NCBI GenBank assembly: GCA_013350335.1
Contig: CM023536.1
Location: 41,858,314-41,922,313 of the forward strand
DNA: 64,000 nucleotides
Direction of reading: 5' to 3'
Source: Chimonanthus salicifolius
Lineage: Eukaryota; Streptophyta; Magnoliopsida; Laurales; Calycanthaceae
Position numbers and translations under genes: made by a program. The notes under the pieces are model-generated. The model was not told the DNA's origin and ran no database searches. It saw nothing but the letters and a program-made list of their open reading frames with translations. Shown in pieces: positions 10,971 through 23,070 of the stretch (position 1 is the stretch's first letter; each line of letters opens with the position of its first letter).

Positions 10971-11673
10971 TCATAGTTTGAGTCTTGGTAGATTTGAGAT
11001 CAGGTTGACCTTAGCTTTGTCCACTTCGATTCCCTTCTCAGAGGTAATGTGCCCCAATACTATGCCCTGTTTTATCATGAAGTGACACTTTTCCCAATTT
11101 AGTATTAGGTTATTTTCTTTGCACCTGATAACATAAGGGTCAATGGTGCATGCACTGGTCAAAAGTAGACCCAAAGAATGAGAAGTCTTCCATAAAGACT
11201 TCCAAGAAACATTCGGCCATATCGGAAAAGATGTTGATCATGCACCGCTGAAAGGTGGCAGGTGCATTGCACTGCCCGAATGGCATACGGCGATAGGCGA
11301 ACTTACAAAATGGACATGTGAAGGTGGTTTTCTCCCGATCCTCAAGAGCAACATAGATTTGCATATAGCCAGAATAACCATCAAGAAAACAGTAAAATGC
11401 ATGACCGGTTAAATGCTCAAGCATCTGATCGATGAAGGGGAGAGGAAAATTGTCCTTTCGAGTTACAGTATTCAACTTATGGTAGTCAATACAACCTCTC
11501 CAATCCGTTTGGACGTGGGTCAGCACCAACTCATTATCCTCATTTTTTACTATTGTCACACCCGATTTCTTAGGTATAACCTGTACCGGACTCACCCACG
11601 CACTGCCAGAGATCAGGTTGATGATACTTGCCTCGAGAAGTTTCAAAATCTTGGCTCTTACCACTTCCTGCAT
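10971..11673 (-). pseudogene. Athila-type gypsy reverse transcriptase
   Basis: Translation on minus from 11673 gives the RT palm and fingers: VSPVQVIPKKSGVT, CIDYHKLNTVTRKDNFPLPF, IDQMLEHLTG, FLDGYSGYMQI, TTFTCPF, RRMPFGQCNAPATFQRCM. The catalytic box reads FMEDFS instead of FMDDFS (Glu at 11190-11188), so one of the two catalytic Asp is lost. A frameshift near 11140 passes to a second frame (11174-10971) with NLILNWEKCHFMIKQGIVLG and GIEVDKAKV, the normal continuation. The wording is closest to Athila RT. It is inactive for two independent reasons. Confidence 0.9.
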
Positions 11674-11834
11674 CGCTGGATTTAGCCTTCTCTATGGTTC
11701 TCGAGAGGTCTTGGAGTTTTCTTCCAAGTGAATTTTGTGCATGACCACATAGGGGCTAATTCCTTTGAGATCGGAGATAGACCATCCTACAGCTTCTCTA
11801 TATGTTCTCTCAAAACAACGAGGAGTTTAAATTC

Positions 11835-13166
11835 CTACTCTGAAGTTAAATCGGAAGCTATAATGATTGGTAGGGTATCATATGACCCTAGATAAGAATA
11901 TTTCAGTGTTTTAGGCAATTGTTTGAGGTTTAATTTTGGTTGCTTCTCAATCGAAGGGACCGGGAAAGATTGACTCACAGGGAGAGGTTCGAATCTAGTG
12001 GGCCTTCGCTCGTATGGAGCTGCATCTAACATAGCGCTCACTTTTTGTTTACCATTCTCATTAAAGTCTGGGCTAAAGGTGGTTAAAGACTTCTCGAATG
12101 GATGATCACAGATTAAGTAAAGGAAGGATCCCTCGATAAAAATCTGGATCATATTAGCCTTGTATAGGTCATTTGTGCAGGGAGGCCGTCGACACAGGCC
12201 TAAGCACATTGACTTTTGTAGCCAGATCTCCAGACGACAACGTAAGCATACTATTCTGGCAATTAATAACAGCTTTTACAGTAGGCCAGGAATGGTCGTC
12301 CAAGAATCACCAGTATTTGCCCATTTTTGCTCTATACAAGTTCGATATCTAGCACCACAAAGTCTACTTGGGAAGTAGAACTTGTCAACTTTAATCAGAA
12401 CGTCTTCTATCACACCTTTTGGAATTTTGATTGAACGATCAACTGACTGAAGTATAACAAAAGTGGACTTCAACTCTCCCAGCCCTAACTGCTCATAAAC
12501 AGAGTATGGCGGAAGGCTTACGCTGGATCCTAAGTCCAACAAGGCCCTGTCAATTTCATATTCACCAATGGTGCAAGAAAAAGTTGGGTAGCTAGGGACC
12601 TTAGTGTTTAATTGGGAGCTAGTGGATTAAGAAGCTAGCAACTTCTGTTGGGAAGGATTTCTTAGGTACACAAGTTTTCTGTTTATCTGTACAGAGGTCT
12701 TTAAGAACTTAACGTAAGAAGGCACTTGATTGATAGCAGCCATTGGAGGAATATTTATCTTGACTTGTTTAAACACCTCTAGGATGTTACTATACGAGAC
12801 ACCATTCTTAGCTATGACCAACCTTTGAGCATACGGAGCCCTAGGTACTGAATTCCTTACTTACAGATGGTTCCAAATTAGATTGGACATGAGAGGTTTG
12901 GTTTCGAGGTTCCTTGTGCTCTAGATGATCCGAGGACTGATCGTTTGTTGTCTTAGGAATTCTACCTTTTTGTCTACCTGTCTCCCCGACCTTAAGGTGG
13001 TAATCGCTTTAGCATTCTCCTGATCAGGGGAAGAAAGCTCTAACTGACCCTTAAGTTTTGGGATAAGCTGACTAGGAAATTTGCATATCTCCCTATCGCC
13101 TATCGCGATGGATAACTGCCCAAGCTGTGTTTCAAGCTTGTGCATTGCCTGCTGGGTGGGCTGCAT
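11835..13166 (-). pseudogene. Athila protease and flanking linkers
   Basis: From 13166 down, minus-strand frames give MHKLETQLGQLSIAIGDRE and TLRSGRQVDKK (13166-12921), YSNILEVFKQVKINIPPMAA and INQVPSYVKFLK (12821-12627), then the protease segment LDLGSSVSLPPYSVYEQLG (12542-12276), whose DLGS is the aspartic protease motif in its Athila DLG form. The pre-RT linker follows at 12209-11835 (LDAAPYERRPTRFEPLP, LPKTLKYSYLG, LPIIIASDL). The same order and nearly the same words occur intact in the plus-strand Athila at the right edge. Several frameshifts separate the blocks. Confidence 0.88.
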
Positions 13167-13485
13167 TAACTAATGCAACGTATCCTTGAGAGAGGGCTTA
13201 CGTTGTTGAGATGGATTAGACTGATAAGACTGATTTGGATGCAATGGATGATTTTGAGATGATTGATTGTGAGGTGGTGGATATGATTGACTCGAAGTGG
13301 TTGGTATGGTTGACCTTGGTATTTAGGAGGTCCTTAACTTATCGGAGGTGGATTTTGTCTACAAAGAAATTGTGATGATTCTGTGAATTAGGATTGTATA
13401 TTGTAGAGAATGGGTTCCCTGTTGTCATCCAAAATTATTTAGTGCATTGGCCTGCTCGGTTGAGCACTCAACATTCGATCCTAAG

Positions 13486-14434
13486 GAAGAATTGTGTTGG
13501 GCAGTGTGTCCTAAGTTAGAACACAATGCGTAAACTTCAACATGCATTCCTAATGACAGGTTCATCACCTAAGTTTTCGCTAAAACCTCTACTTTTTTCG
13601 TTAGGCTTGCAATTGCAAGCTTAACGTCAAAGTCATTGTTAACTTCGTACAAACCTCCTCCTTTTGGTGTTTGCAATGAATTCTCCCTTTTGGAAAAGTC
13701 CCATCGTTGAGAATTCTCCGCCAAGTTCTCCAAGAAATTCCATTCTTCATCTTGACTTTGTTCCGAAAATACCCTACTTTTCATAGACTCGACCAAAGTA
13801 TGGCTAGATGTGGTTAAGCCATCATAGAAAAATTGCATGAGTCTCCAAGTTTCAAAACCGTGGTGGGGACATTTACTCAATACATCCTTGAATCTTTCCC
13901 ATGATTTTGAGAATTGTTCACCCTCTTGCACAAGTCTCAAGATTTTTTTTTTACCAATTGATCCCATGTTCTGATGGAATTTGCAGGAAGGGAGTTCAAC
14001 CACGATTTTTCTTTTTCTTTGAGAGAAAAAGGAAAGATGCTAAGTTTAATAGATTCTTTAGTGACATTTTGAATTTTGATGGTGGTGCAAATCTCTAAGA
14101 ATTATTTAACGTGTAAGTACGGATACTCACGATCAAGGTCGTGGAACGCAAGAAGAAGATGTAACAGGACTGGTTTAAGTTCAAAGGTTGCAGTGGTTGC
14201 TGGAATGACTATTCCTGATGGGGTGTTGGCTGTGACTGGGGAAAAGTAGTCTTTGAGGGTTTTCTCTTCGACACTTTCTCCTGCCATGTTGGGTGATGAT
14301 ATGGATGATGGTATATGTGAATTGTCTAAGTCTATGACTAAGCTTGACTGAGCTTCGGACTCAACAATCAGAGTAGTGACGGGTAGTGTAACTTGAACCA
14401 AGCGATTGGAAAATTCACGAGACCAATTAAGCAT
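13486..14434 (-). pseudogene. Athila-type gag
   Basis: Translation on minus from the ATG at 14434 aligns throughout with the Gag at 61869-62990: N-terminal SNRLVQVT, EEKTLKDYFSPVTANTPSGI, LDREYPYLHVK, a TAA where the other copy has Glu, FLEICTTIKIQ and FPFS, a frameshift, then SWERFKDVLSKCPHHGFE, LMQFFYDGLTT, WNFLENLAENSQRWDFSKRE and GGGLYEVNNDFDVK. In the zinc-knuckle region (about 13545-13486) the first Cys reads Tyr and the last is lost, so even the knuckle is broken. Gag packages element RNA into cytoplasmic particles; this copy cannot. Confidence 0.9.
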
Positions 14435-15830
14435 ACACTGACACGATCAATCACGCTCAAACAAAAACCACACAAAAAATGCCTAAGTCTAATTTTCGAA
14501 TTGCACTAGTGCAATTGAATTTTTATTGGCTTCTACAGGGATCCTAAAAACACAGACCTTGCTCCTAATCTTCTCTGCAAAAAATTTAAGTCTCTAAGGA
14601 TAGTTTAACCACAAGCATGGCCAAGTAAATTCTCATGTAAGTGGGGGAGCACAAACGACATCTTGTCCCAGCTTAACCTTAGACGTGCTCGACCTCACGC
14701 CTTGGTGACAAAACTAGCATTAGACGCCATGCTTGAAGAAAAACTATTCACCGATTACAAAAATTAATTTGGATTGAAAAGGTTCATATTGAGTATGACA
14801 GACCCTAAAATCTAACTAATGGTTCCTGAATTGATTTTATTAGGAGATGCATGAACTATTTTACTATCTTATTTTTTTAGATATTGTGAATGCAGTCCTA
14901 AATTATAAGTATATCATTCAAGCAAATATGCAAAAAATAATAAAACACTCTAAGCTGATGCATGAGTACTAACAACTTAAATGCATGAATAAATTAAATG
15001 TGCAAATTAACTAAAATAAACAAAGAAATTAAAGAACACCCTAAAAATAATTCTATATGAATGCATGAGAAAAATAAAATCAAAAGAAGATGATTAGGCA
15101 CTCACCTTAGCCTATTATGTGTATTTCCAGCAATTTTTAAGCGCGCATTTAAAAACCTACAAACAGCACATACAAGCCTTAGTGTAGATCTAATTCATAA
15201 AAATGCATGAGCCTAATCTAAATTCAAGTTCCTAGAGTTATAACTAGTGGAGGAAATACAGTATTTGGAACCTAATTAAAAACTTTAAATCAAGTTAAGA
15301 CTATGAAAATTGGATTCCACCAAAATAAAGTTCATAATTTCAATGATTTGGTGTTTTTTTTAGAAATCATATTTAGAAACCTTCCAAAGTTAGATTAAAT
15401 TCTAAATTTAGAAAGTTCTAAGTTTGGAAATTATCTAAAATTAAACATTACCAAAATTAGACAATTTTCCAAAAATAGATTTTTCTAAAAATAGAAATGT
15501 CCAAAAGTAGTTTTTTTTTCAAAAATAAGCCATATTTCCAAGATTAGAAAAAATGGCTAAAAGAGGAAACTAAAAGAATTAGAAAATTTCTATAAATAGA
15601 ACATTCTAATTACAATAGTTTATAAATTTAGCGGATTTCCAAATTCAAATTAGTTCTAGAATCATTGATATTTTCAAAAATTTCTAATTTTAAGAAACCT
15701 TATAAAATTAGAATTTCTAAAAATAGAAATTTCTAATTTTAAAGAGTTACCTAATGTAGGAACTTCCAAAAATAACAATATTTTCCAAAAATACAAAAAT
15801 CTAAAGGCACACAATTTATTTTCAAGATCT
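14435..15830 (-). other. Leader of the minus-strand Athila
   Basis: This is the untranslated stretch between primer site and gag, about 1.4 kb. The far part (15340-15780) is made of irregular repeats of TTCTAA-TTTT-AGAA type words on both strands. The matching leader at 60796-61868 has the same texture. No coding potential is seen. Confidence 0.7.
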
Positions 15831-15847
15831 CCTCAGCAACGGTGCCA
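15831..15847 (-). other. Athila primer-binding site (decayed)
   Basis: On minus it reads TGGCACCGTTGCTGAGG, against TGGCGCCGTTGCCGGAG in the right-edge Athila. CGCC to CACC and CCGG to CTGA are CpG-type transitions. Plant Athila elements carry this site for a tRNA primer, usually given as tRNA-Asp. Confidence 0.85.
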
Positions 15848-16945
15848 AAAATTTGATGTGTTTTAAATTTACTCGCAAGCGTACAAACCATTAAAATAGT
15901 GTAGTGAATGAGTGTGAGGTAGAACCCAAGGGAAATCAACAAAATATGTCTACAAATAAATTAGTACCATTAAAAATAATGTGGTTTTAAGAAAATAAAC
16001 TTATGGGATTAGATCTAAACATGGATCAATTTCTAAATCTTGGAATCATGTTGTTATTTATTAATTATCTACACTTTGGAAAAATAACATCTAATCATTG
16101 AAAATTAACAAATCATGAAATCTAAATCCAATGCATCACACAAATCATGGAATCGTACATTAATTCAAACTCAGTAAAAATAGTGGAATAAAACAATCTC
16201 AACTTAATTCAAACTTACAGGACTAAGATACCAATACAATATTCCCAACCTTGTTCAATCATTTTATAAAGATTTGAATGAATAAAATAAAAGAATAACA
16301 CATAAAATAAAATATTCACATAATCTACAATGGAATTGAGTAAAGTGATTAGGGTGGCATATTATATCCATTATATAAATAAAATCATGGTCTAGACTAT
16401 GATATCTTCTAGAATTATTAAATATAAATTCATGTTTTCTATTTATTAAAATTTTAATTAAGAAAATCATGATGCCCATTAAGTCAGAAATTTTCAATTC
16501 AAGCCTTAGGCTTGGGCAAAATTTCTACTCTCCTTCCGAGTCTAAAAATAAGTTATTCTTCGTTAAGAGCCTTAAATCTGAAAAGGTTAAGTTCCACCGA
16601 TCCTAAACGGGGTTCTACTTTCCTTGAAAACTCTTAAAATAATTTATTCCATAATATTCTTAAAAATAATTAAAATAACATAAAAACAATCACCATAAAA
16701 TATTTAACAATTGGAAAACCATAGATCTAAAGAATGATAGCATGAATTTCATTCAAATAAATTGAATTAAAATTACAATGCTTTGGAGTTTTTGCATCAA
16801 AGACATGAAATAAAAATGAAAATACAAGAACTCACAGATAAAATTCGAATATTCCTTTCTCTTTCAGTCTTCTCAGCGTCCAGTCCTCAACACACCTTTG
16901 CCCCTTGCTCAGATTCGAATTTTACTGTGTATCCATGGCATCTAT

Positions 16946-19900
16946 TATAATGACCGCCCTTTTACATTGCTTAAAATCAGAGTAACTTTTTTTTTTTGAA
17001 AATGAATATAGAGGAAAAGGACAAAGATGCCACGATGAGAGCTGACTCTAAGTCCAAAGACCCGACCCTCGACTGGCCCAACCTAGTGCGTACCTGGATC
17101 CAATCCATAACAATATTTGTACACACTAGCAATAAACTGCAGAATTTTAAAACATTTGTACATTTCATGAATAGCATACCACAACTCAAGCAAAGATAAG
17201 GTCATTCCCAACAATTACATGAGTCAAATACAAAACGAGAATAAATGTTCATGATCATAATATTACAATTCCCAAAATGCACATTCTTACAAATTACATT
17301 GTTCTCAAAATCTCAAAATGAAAATAATTAAACTAAGCTATCCCAACTTCCTTCTTGCATCAATCTCGCTCATATTCGGCCATCGCTTGGTCTGATCTCA
17401 TCTATATTCCTTAAATCTGCATACACACCTAAAGAGGGGGGGGAGACCGTGGGGGAGGGATTTATGGGCTTAGTCAACGCCCCTAGTAGAAATTCCGATC
17501 ATAAGGTAAGGGGGGCGGGGGTGAACATAAGAGTGTTATAACAAAAATACATATACTTGTGTTGTCAAGTGAGAAAATAGCATAATAGACAATATTACAT
17601 TTCCTCAAATCATGATCATGTCGAGATAGATAACTCATAATAATTTGTATTCATCTCATCTTTGGAAATCTCAATACCATAGTACATTTGCCAAAAGCAT
17701 AATAATATCACTATAAAGTCCACATACCTTTTCAAATAGTTTTCATTCTAGAAAACCTCATATTCATTTCAGAATCATCTTATGGTGAAAATCTCATATT
17801 CATCTTCATTTCATCATCATTAAAATCTCATAATTCAAATAAAAGCTCATCATGATGTATCATGTCATGGGTGCCGTGAAGAATGTATGCCCCTTTCATG
17901 CCCCATAATGCAAAATCAACGGCTTAATCGCCAACAAACTCAACCGGTCCCATCAGGAGATATTACTTCCATATGATGGTATGCACGACCTCAGTGTCTA
18001 TCTGGACTATTCAGCTTTTTGATTCGTCATAACCAATCATCATATCAAAAACCACGACGTCAATGTCTGTTCGGACCGCTCAGACCCTTGGTTCGTCAAA
18101 TGCCATTTCCATCCCATGCCAGTGCATGAGGTACATGAATGCAAGACGATGCTAATGATCTCATATCACATGCTTTCAAATCAATTCAAAACATGAAAGC
18201 CTCTTTCCATGCCTTTTTATAATATATATTCGAAAACATCAAATATAGTTTGAATAATCTCAAAATACTTTCAATAACAAGATATCATGTATTTAAGACG
18301 CCCCAAAACTTCATAGTGAACAATCATCATTTTCATGTGAGGTAAAATAGTTCAAAAGTATCATTTTCATAACCAAGACAACATAATCTTTATAGGAAAA
18401 GAAAATATAATCAAACCATTTCATTCACAACCAATGTGCTTCAACAATGTAGGAAAACCTACCTAATCTCAGTCGATCAACAGAGAGAAATAGTCCACGA
18501 ACTAGCTCGGTCAATCTCGGGTTTATCCCCAACCTTTCATTCGTTATCCAAGCATTAAAACATCACATACACATTACTAGAATTTCCTCCCATTAATTAT
18601 TCTTAATTTCTAATCTTGTCATTGCATTCTCAAAACCTAATGTCTCATTGAGTTTCATAGGTCCATCAGGTGAAGGTTGGTGTAGTCTAAGTGGTCCCAC
18701 AAAGGACCCTAGTCCATCTGAACTAAACTTGGAGAAAGAACTACTGAAGTCTCTAACCGACACATCGATTCAAGCTAAATGTCGACCAGGACAGAACAGA
18801 CACATCGATCCAGTCGATGTGTCCAGTGCATGAACTGTTGTACATTTTTGTAATTTTCTTCCCACTTGTTCTCAGACTATATATATCGTGTTCGTCGATA
18901 TGTCTTACTGGGTTTTACATCGAGTTATTTTCCTTTTGTTCCATAATTCGTCCATTAGAGAGGCACATAGACACAACCAATGTGTCCCCTAGAATTGGTC
19001 CATTCTTCCACCATTTCATTCACATTTTTCTTACTCATTTTCATCTTTCCCAGGCCGACACATCGACCTGGTCGATATGTCGTCCTAGGTACAATCTGCT
19101 CTTGAAACATTTTGTCGTATTATCTGCATCAACACACGGTTCAGGGGTAATTTGACACATCGACAGGGTCGATGTGTCTTCCTGGATTCAAGTCCTTTTT
19201 TCCGTAGTTCATTCTCTTCCATTTCCCCTAGCTTTACTTTTCATTTTCACTATCTCCAGGCCAATACATCGTCTCTCACGATGTATCGTCCTGGGTTTGG
19301 TTTGTACTTTTACATTTCCTCATTTATATTATTCATTTGCTTTCATTTCTATCATTCCCAGACCGATACATCGTTACAAACAATGTATCATCCTGGATTT
19401 GTTAGATTAGTCTGATTTTCCATTGCATGTCTCTCGTTTTTATCTTTTTTCTTCCAAATTGATATCTAAGCTACCTCTAAGAATTCTAGGGTGTTTACAC
19501 TATTCCAAATCATAGTAACATCAACATACCTTGACGGATTTGGGGATCTTGGTGTTGATTGAACCTTGAACTTGGATGTTGAGCTCCTTCTTCTTCCTTG
19601 CTTCTCTTCCTTCTTTCCTTCGATTTCCTCCTCTTTTCTCTATCAACGAAGATGGAGAAGGGGTAACGTTGCCTTCTTCCTTCTTCCAAGATGGGTGGAG
19701 ATGGAGGTGAGAGGAGGGAATGTACCACTGAAATCGAAGCGGAACAAGGGAACCCCTCCCCTTTCTTCCTCTTTTTTTTCTTCCTCTCTTATTTTCTCTC
19801 TTTCTGCCCTAGCCAACGAATGGGAAAGTGGAGAGGTGAGGGGAATGAGCCTCAGCTCTTTTCTCTCCCCTTGATCTCCTTTCTCTCCTCTAGTCAAAAA

Positions 19901-20474
19901 CAAATCCACGTGGAGGGCATGCATTGGTTCTCAAGGGCGGTGGAGTGTGTGGTAGGTGTATGATGGGACAACAATGAGGACAACTGCATTTTTCAGACTT
20001 AAGTTGTTGAACATGCACGACACATTTCCATGGTCAATACATCGTGTGGTTATGTTATAGAAACATTGATTTTGTCTATGTGTCGTCCTGGACAACTTCT
20101 GTATTCATTCCATTCTAACTTTGGATTTCACTGACACATCGATTCTTTCTATCGAGTGATGGATTCCTAGGACACATCGCATCTATCAACATGTCTGTTG
20201 TGAATGGTCTAGCTTCTACCTAAAAGACTCTATATTTTTCATCAACTCTCAGATGGAATGTGTCGATATGGTCGATATATCCATTTGGTGGATTTCTAGA
20301 CATATCGACCTGGTAGATATGTCTCCTAGAAATTTCAGGTTTTCCTTTATTTCTCTTGATAATCCTCACCCTTGATCATCCACTTTCAACCTTAAGCTTG
20401 GAACTCCACATTCTATTCCAATCATCTTAAGGGAATTTACGTGTTTTGCAAATTTGAAATTCCGGGGTATTACA
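16946..20474 (-). mobile_element. Solo gypsy LTR, 3.5 kb, with perfect TSD
   Basis: Read on minus it starts TGTAATACCCCGGAATTTC at 20474 and ends GGGCGGTCATTATA at 16946; the terminal inverted repeat is imperfect and the final CA reads TA. Both sides carry TCTAT (16941-16945 and 20475-20479), a perfect 5-bp target duplication, and no internal region exists, so it is a solo LTR left by LTR-LTR recombination. Start and composition are Tekay/Del-like. It has G-rich runs near 17436-17455 and 17508-17520, a 69-bp duplication (ACGACCTCA at 17985, ACGACGTCA at 18054), a purine-rich minus-strand stretch near 19590-19650 (likely 5' end of the transcript) and a long series of palindromes. Frames around 18648-19963 are incidental. 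Confidence 0.92.
18759..20323. repeat. Series of ACACATCGA / TCGATGTGT palindromes
   Basis: Units of exactly 25 bases with 10-bp arms and a 5-base spacer lie at 18799-18823 (perfect), 19057-19081, 19154-19178 (perfect), 19375-19399 and 20299-20323; a 23-base unit lies at 19264-19286 and a 17-base unit at 18970-18986. Diverged units are at 18759-18786, 18881-18904, 20020-20045, 20062-20087, 20133-20160, 20171-20196 and 20260-20281. The spacer is often CCTGG and most units are followed by (G/T)TCCTGG(G/A)TTT. Spacing is about 40-220 bp, with a gap around 19400-20020. Confidence 0.92.
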
Positions 20475-20485
20475 TCTATTTATAA
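20475..20485 (-). promoter_or_regulatory. TATA box of the split Athila LTR
   Basis: On minus it reads TTATAAATAGA. The other Athila LTRs have TATAAATA at comparable places (40228-40235 minus, 59691-59698 plus). The solo LTR inserted in this box: its target duplication is the last five bases. Confidence 0.65.
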
Positions 20486-21363
20486 CTTGAAGTGGTGGAG
20501 AAATAAAACCCTAAATCCCATGTACAATGGTAGAACTTTAGAGATAAAATCTCATGGAATTCGAATTTGGATTGGATGGGTGACTCACTACTGACTCAAC
20601 TCTCCCCAAGTCTCTCTGATTCTCCAATCTCCAGAGATTTGATCCAGCTGACTTCAATCTCCATATTCAAACTTAGCCCTCATAGTGCCTACATTCATTG
20701 CATTATTTTATCCATCTTAATTTTTAATTTTTCTCCAAAAATCATTCTCAATCTCTCCACCTCATGTGATCGAATTTCATAGTGTATTCATGCCTTGCAC
20801 GAATTTGCATTGGAGTATTCTAAAAGTTTGACACTTGGCAGTCACTGGTCCATAGGCTTCATGGAATTTCACTGGGCTTGGATTCTTGGCCTGTTGATGC
20901 TTGTTGGGGTTTGGCTTGTTAACTGTAGCCTGGCTCACTTATACAATGCACATGGATCACTGGGCTTGGCCTGGAATTATATGTGATTGACCTCTGGCTC
21001 ATGGATTTCTAACTAGCGGCTTGAGTAGTGGGCCCACTTATATTTTGTAAAATTTCCACCTCTACATTTTGACCCAGCCTAAAAGATATTATTATAATTA
21101 AAACTCTCATATTTGGATCTGAATTATAATGATTTACAATAAATTCCAAAATGAAATTAGGTGATAAAAATTACAAACTTTCCAAAAATAACAATTATGG
21201 CCCATATCTTCGCACTTTATTCCATTTTTAGCTCAATTTCTTTTATTCTCCTAAAATATAGTGCAAAACTCACAAATAACATTAAACATACCTAATATAC
21301 ACAAATTAAAGACTAACTAATCCAAAATTAAAAAGTAAACTGGTCATTTTTCAGTTATGAACA

Positions 21364-21496
21364 CTTATAGTTTAACTTAGTGCATAATTCATGGGCGAAA
21401 GCTAACATCATGTCTATGGGTGTGTCTGTGTGTGTGTTGTATATTATTACTCCTCACAGTGCATGTTTATGCTCACCCTTGTTAGTTTCAAGAAGT
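21364..21496. other. Short junction between Athila LTR and copia
   Basis: About 130 bases containing a (TG)n run at 21421-21438. It lies where the copia 3' end should be, but no LTR copy matching 26126-26237 is visible. It may be the last coding bases plus flank of a copia cut by the Athila insertion. Confidence 0.3.
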
Positions 21497-22979
21497 CTAG
21501 CAGAGGTGAGGTCCATGGGGTTCCACGGTGTAGCTTAGAAGCATCACCTTTGAAGATTCAAGCTTTTGTTTTTTATTTTGAACGAAATGAAAATCAATTT
21601 CAAACTGCTTCATACGAGCATGAAAACCTAGGTTGGTTGTGAGATACGTAGCACCAATGTTGTCACACCAAAAAGTAGGAAATCCAGCAAGAGAAATATG
21701 TAACTCTCCAAGAAGCGAGATTATCCATGTAAGCTCCGTAAAGACAGAAGCAATGGCCCGGTATTCAACTTTAGTACTGGAACGGGCAATAGTTTGTTGT
21801 TTCTTGGAGCTCCAAGAAATCAGATTGTTGCCGAGAAAGATAGCAAAACCACTCTTCGACTTTCTATCGTCGGGACGACCTGCCCAAGCAGCATCAAATA
21901 ACGCTGACAAATATAACGGAGAAGAAAGATGAAACTGCAACCCATATGAGATTGTGTGTTTAAGATACTGCAAGATGCGCTTAACAAAGGCCAATGGTCA
22001 ATGGTGAGTTGTTGCATAAATTGACAAGCCTTGTTAACAATAAATGCAATATCAGGACGTGTGAGCATACTATTGCAACAATACTACGATAGAGAGTAAC
22101 ATCCAGCAATGGCTCACCAGCATGTTTTGACAACGAAGAGGATGAGGCAACAAGGGACATAACTTGTTTGGAATCACGCATACTGGACTGGGATAGTAAT
22201 TGGCGAACGTAGTGTTGCTGAGTGAGAAGAAGCCTCGTTTGTGTGTTGCAAACCTTAATTCCCAAGAAATGATGAAGATCTCCAAGGTCTTAGAAGCAAA
22301 TTCCAGTCCGAGGATGGAAATGAGATCTGTAATCTTTGAAGAGGAATTCCGATAATCAGAATATCATCCACATAGACCAAGAGATATAAAAAAACATTGT
22401 TGCAATAGTAGATGAATAGTGAAGTATTGGTCTTGGAACATGTAAAATCCAAACTGAGTAAGAAATCACTAAGGTGACGAAAGCATGCACGCGGAGACTA
22501 CTTACGGCCATAGATAGACTTCATCAGTATACAAACATGAGTAGGACGACCAGGGTCCACAAAACCAGGTGGTTAACTCATATAAACATCTTCATCAGGA
22601 CGACCATGAATGAAAGCATTATTAACATCAAGTTGGCGGAAAGGCCAACCACTTGAAACTGCTAGCGCAATGGCCAATTGTAAAGTTGTAAATTTAACAA
22701 CATAACTAAACGTGTCATGATAGTCACTGCCAGGTAGTTGATTGTACCCTTTTACGACCAGTCTCGCCTTATGTCTAGCAATAGACCCATCTGCATGACG
22801 TTTAATGGTGAAGACCAATTAAAGCCAAGAACATTCATAGAAGGTTGGGGTGGAACAAGGCTCCAAGTACCCTGGTGGATGAGAGCATTTAATTTAGTAC
22901 TCATAGCAACACGCCAAACAGGGAACTTCACAGCAGTGGAGACACAGGTAGGCACCATATCGCTAGTGTCAGAAGGCAA
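21497..22979 (-). pseudogene. Ty1/copia reverse transcriptase and RNase H
   Basis: Minus frames in order are: MSTKLNALIHQGTWSLVPP (22979-22752), HKARLVVKGYNQLPGSDYHD and WPFRQLDVNNAFIHGRPDED (22818-22573), the catalytic LLVYVDDILI with both Asp kept (22452-22255), a connection segment (22265-21981), then RNase H with RILQYLKHTISYGLQF, FDAAWAGRPDDRKSKSGFAI, FLGNNLISWSSKKQQTIARS, TKVEYRAIA and WCDNIGATYLTTNLGFHARM (21994-21497). At least four frameshifts interrupt it. The domain order is standard copia pol. The end of RNase H is close to 21497, but polypurine tract and 3' LTR are not found. Confidence 0.9.
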
Positions 22980-23070
22980 AGCGCTTTAGTGGCAGTAAAA
23001 ACTTTGTGTTTAATAATACCAGACTTGGCACGTGTATGTATAGGATTTGTAGAGGTAAACGTTGTAGCAT

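Larger units (their letters stand above)
15854..21363 (-). mobile_element. 5' LTR of minus-strand Athila, split by a solo LTR
   Basis: Read on minus it starts TGTTCATAACTG at 21363 and ends CACATCA at 15854, seven bases from the primer site. Removing the insertion at 16946-20474 and one target copy leaves about 1.98 kb. Its end shares the ACTCGCAAGCGTAC(A)AACCATT block (plus-strand view, near 15871-15893) with the Athila LTRs at 39235 and 59010. The five bases outside its right end are CTTAT; the other end of the element is not recognisable, so no duplication can be shown. Confidence 0.85.

Noticed and set aside
19510..19963. Four overlapping frames on both strands near 19.5-20.0 kb
   Set aside because: They come from a pyrimidine/purine-biased leader in the solo LTR; low-complexity Ser/Leu or Arg/Glu products.
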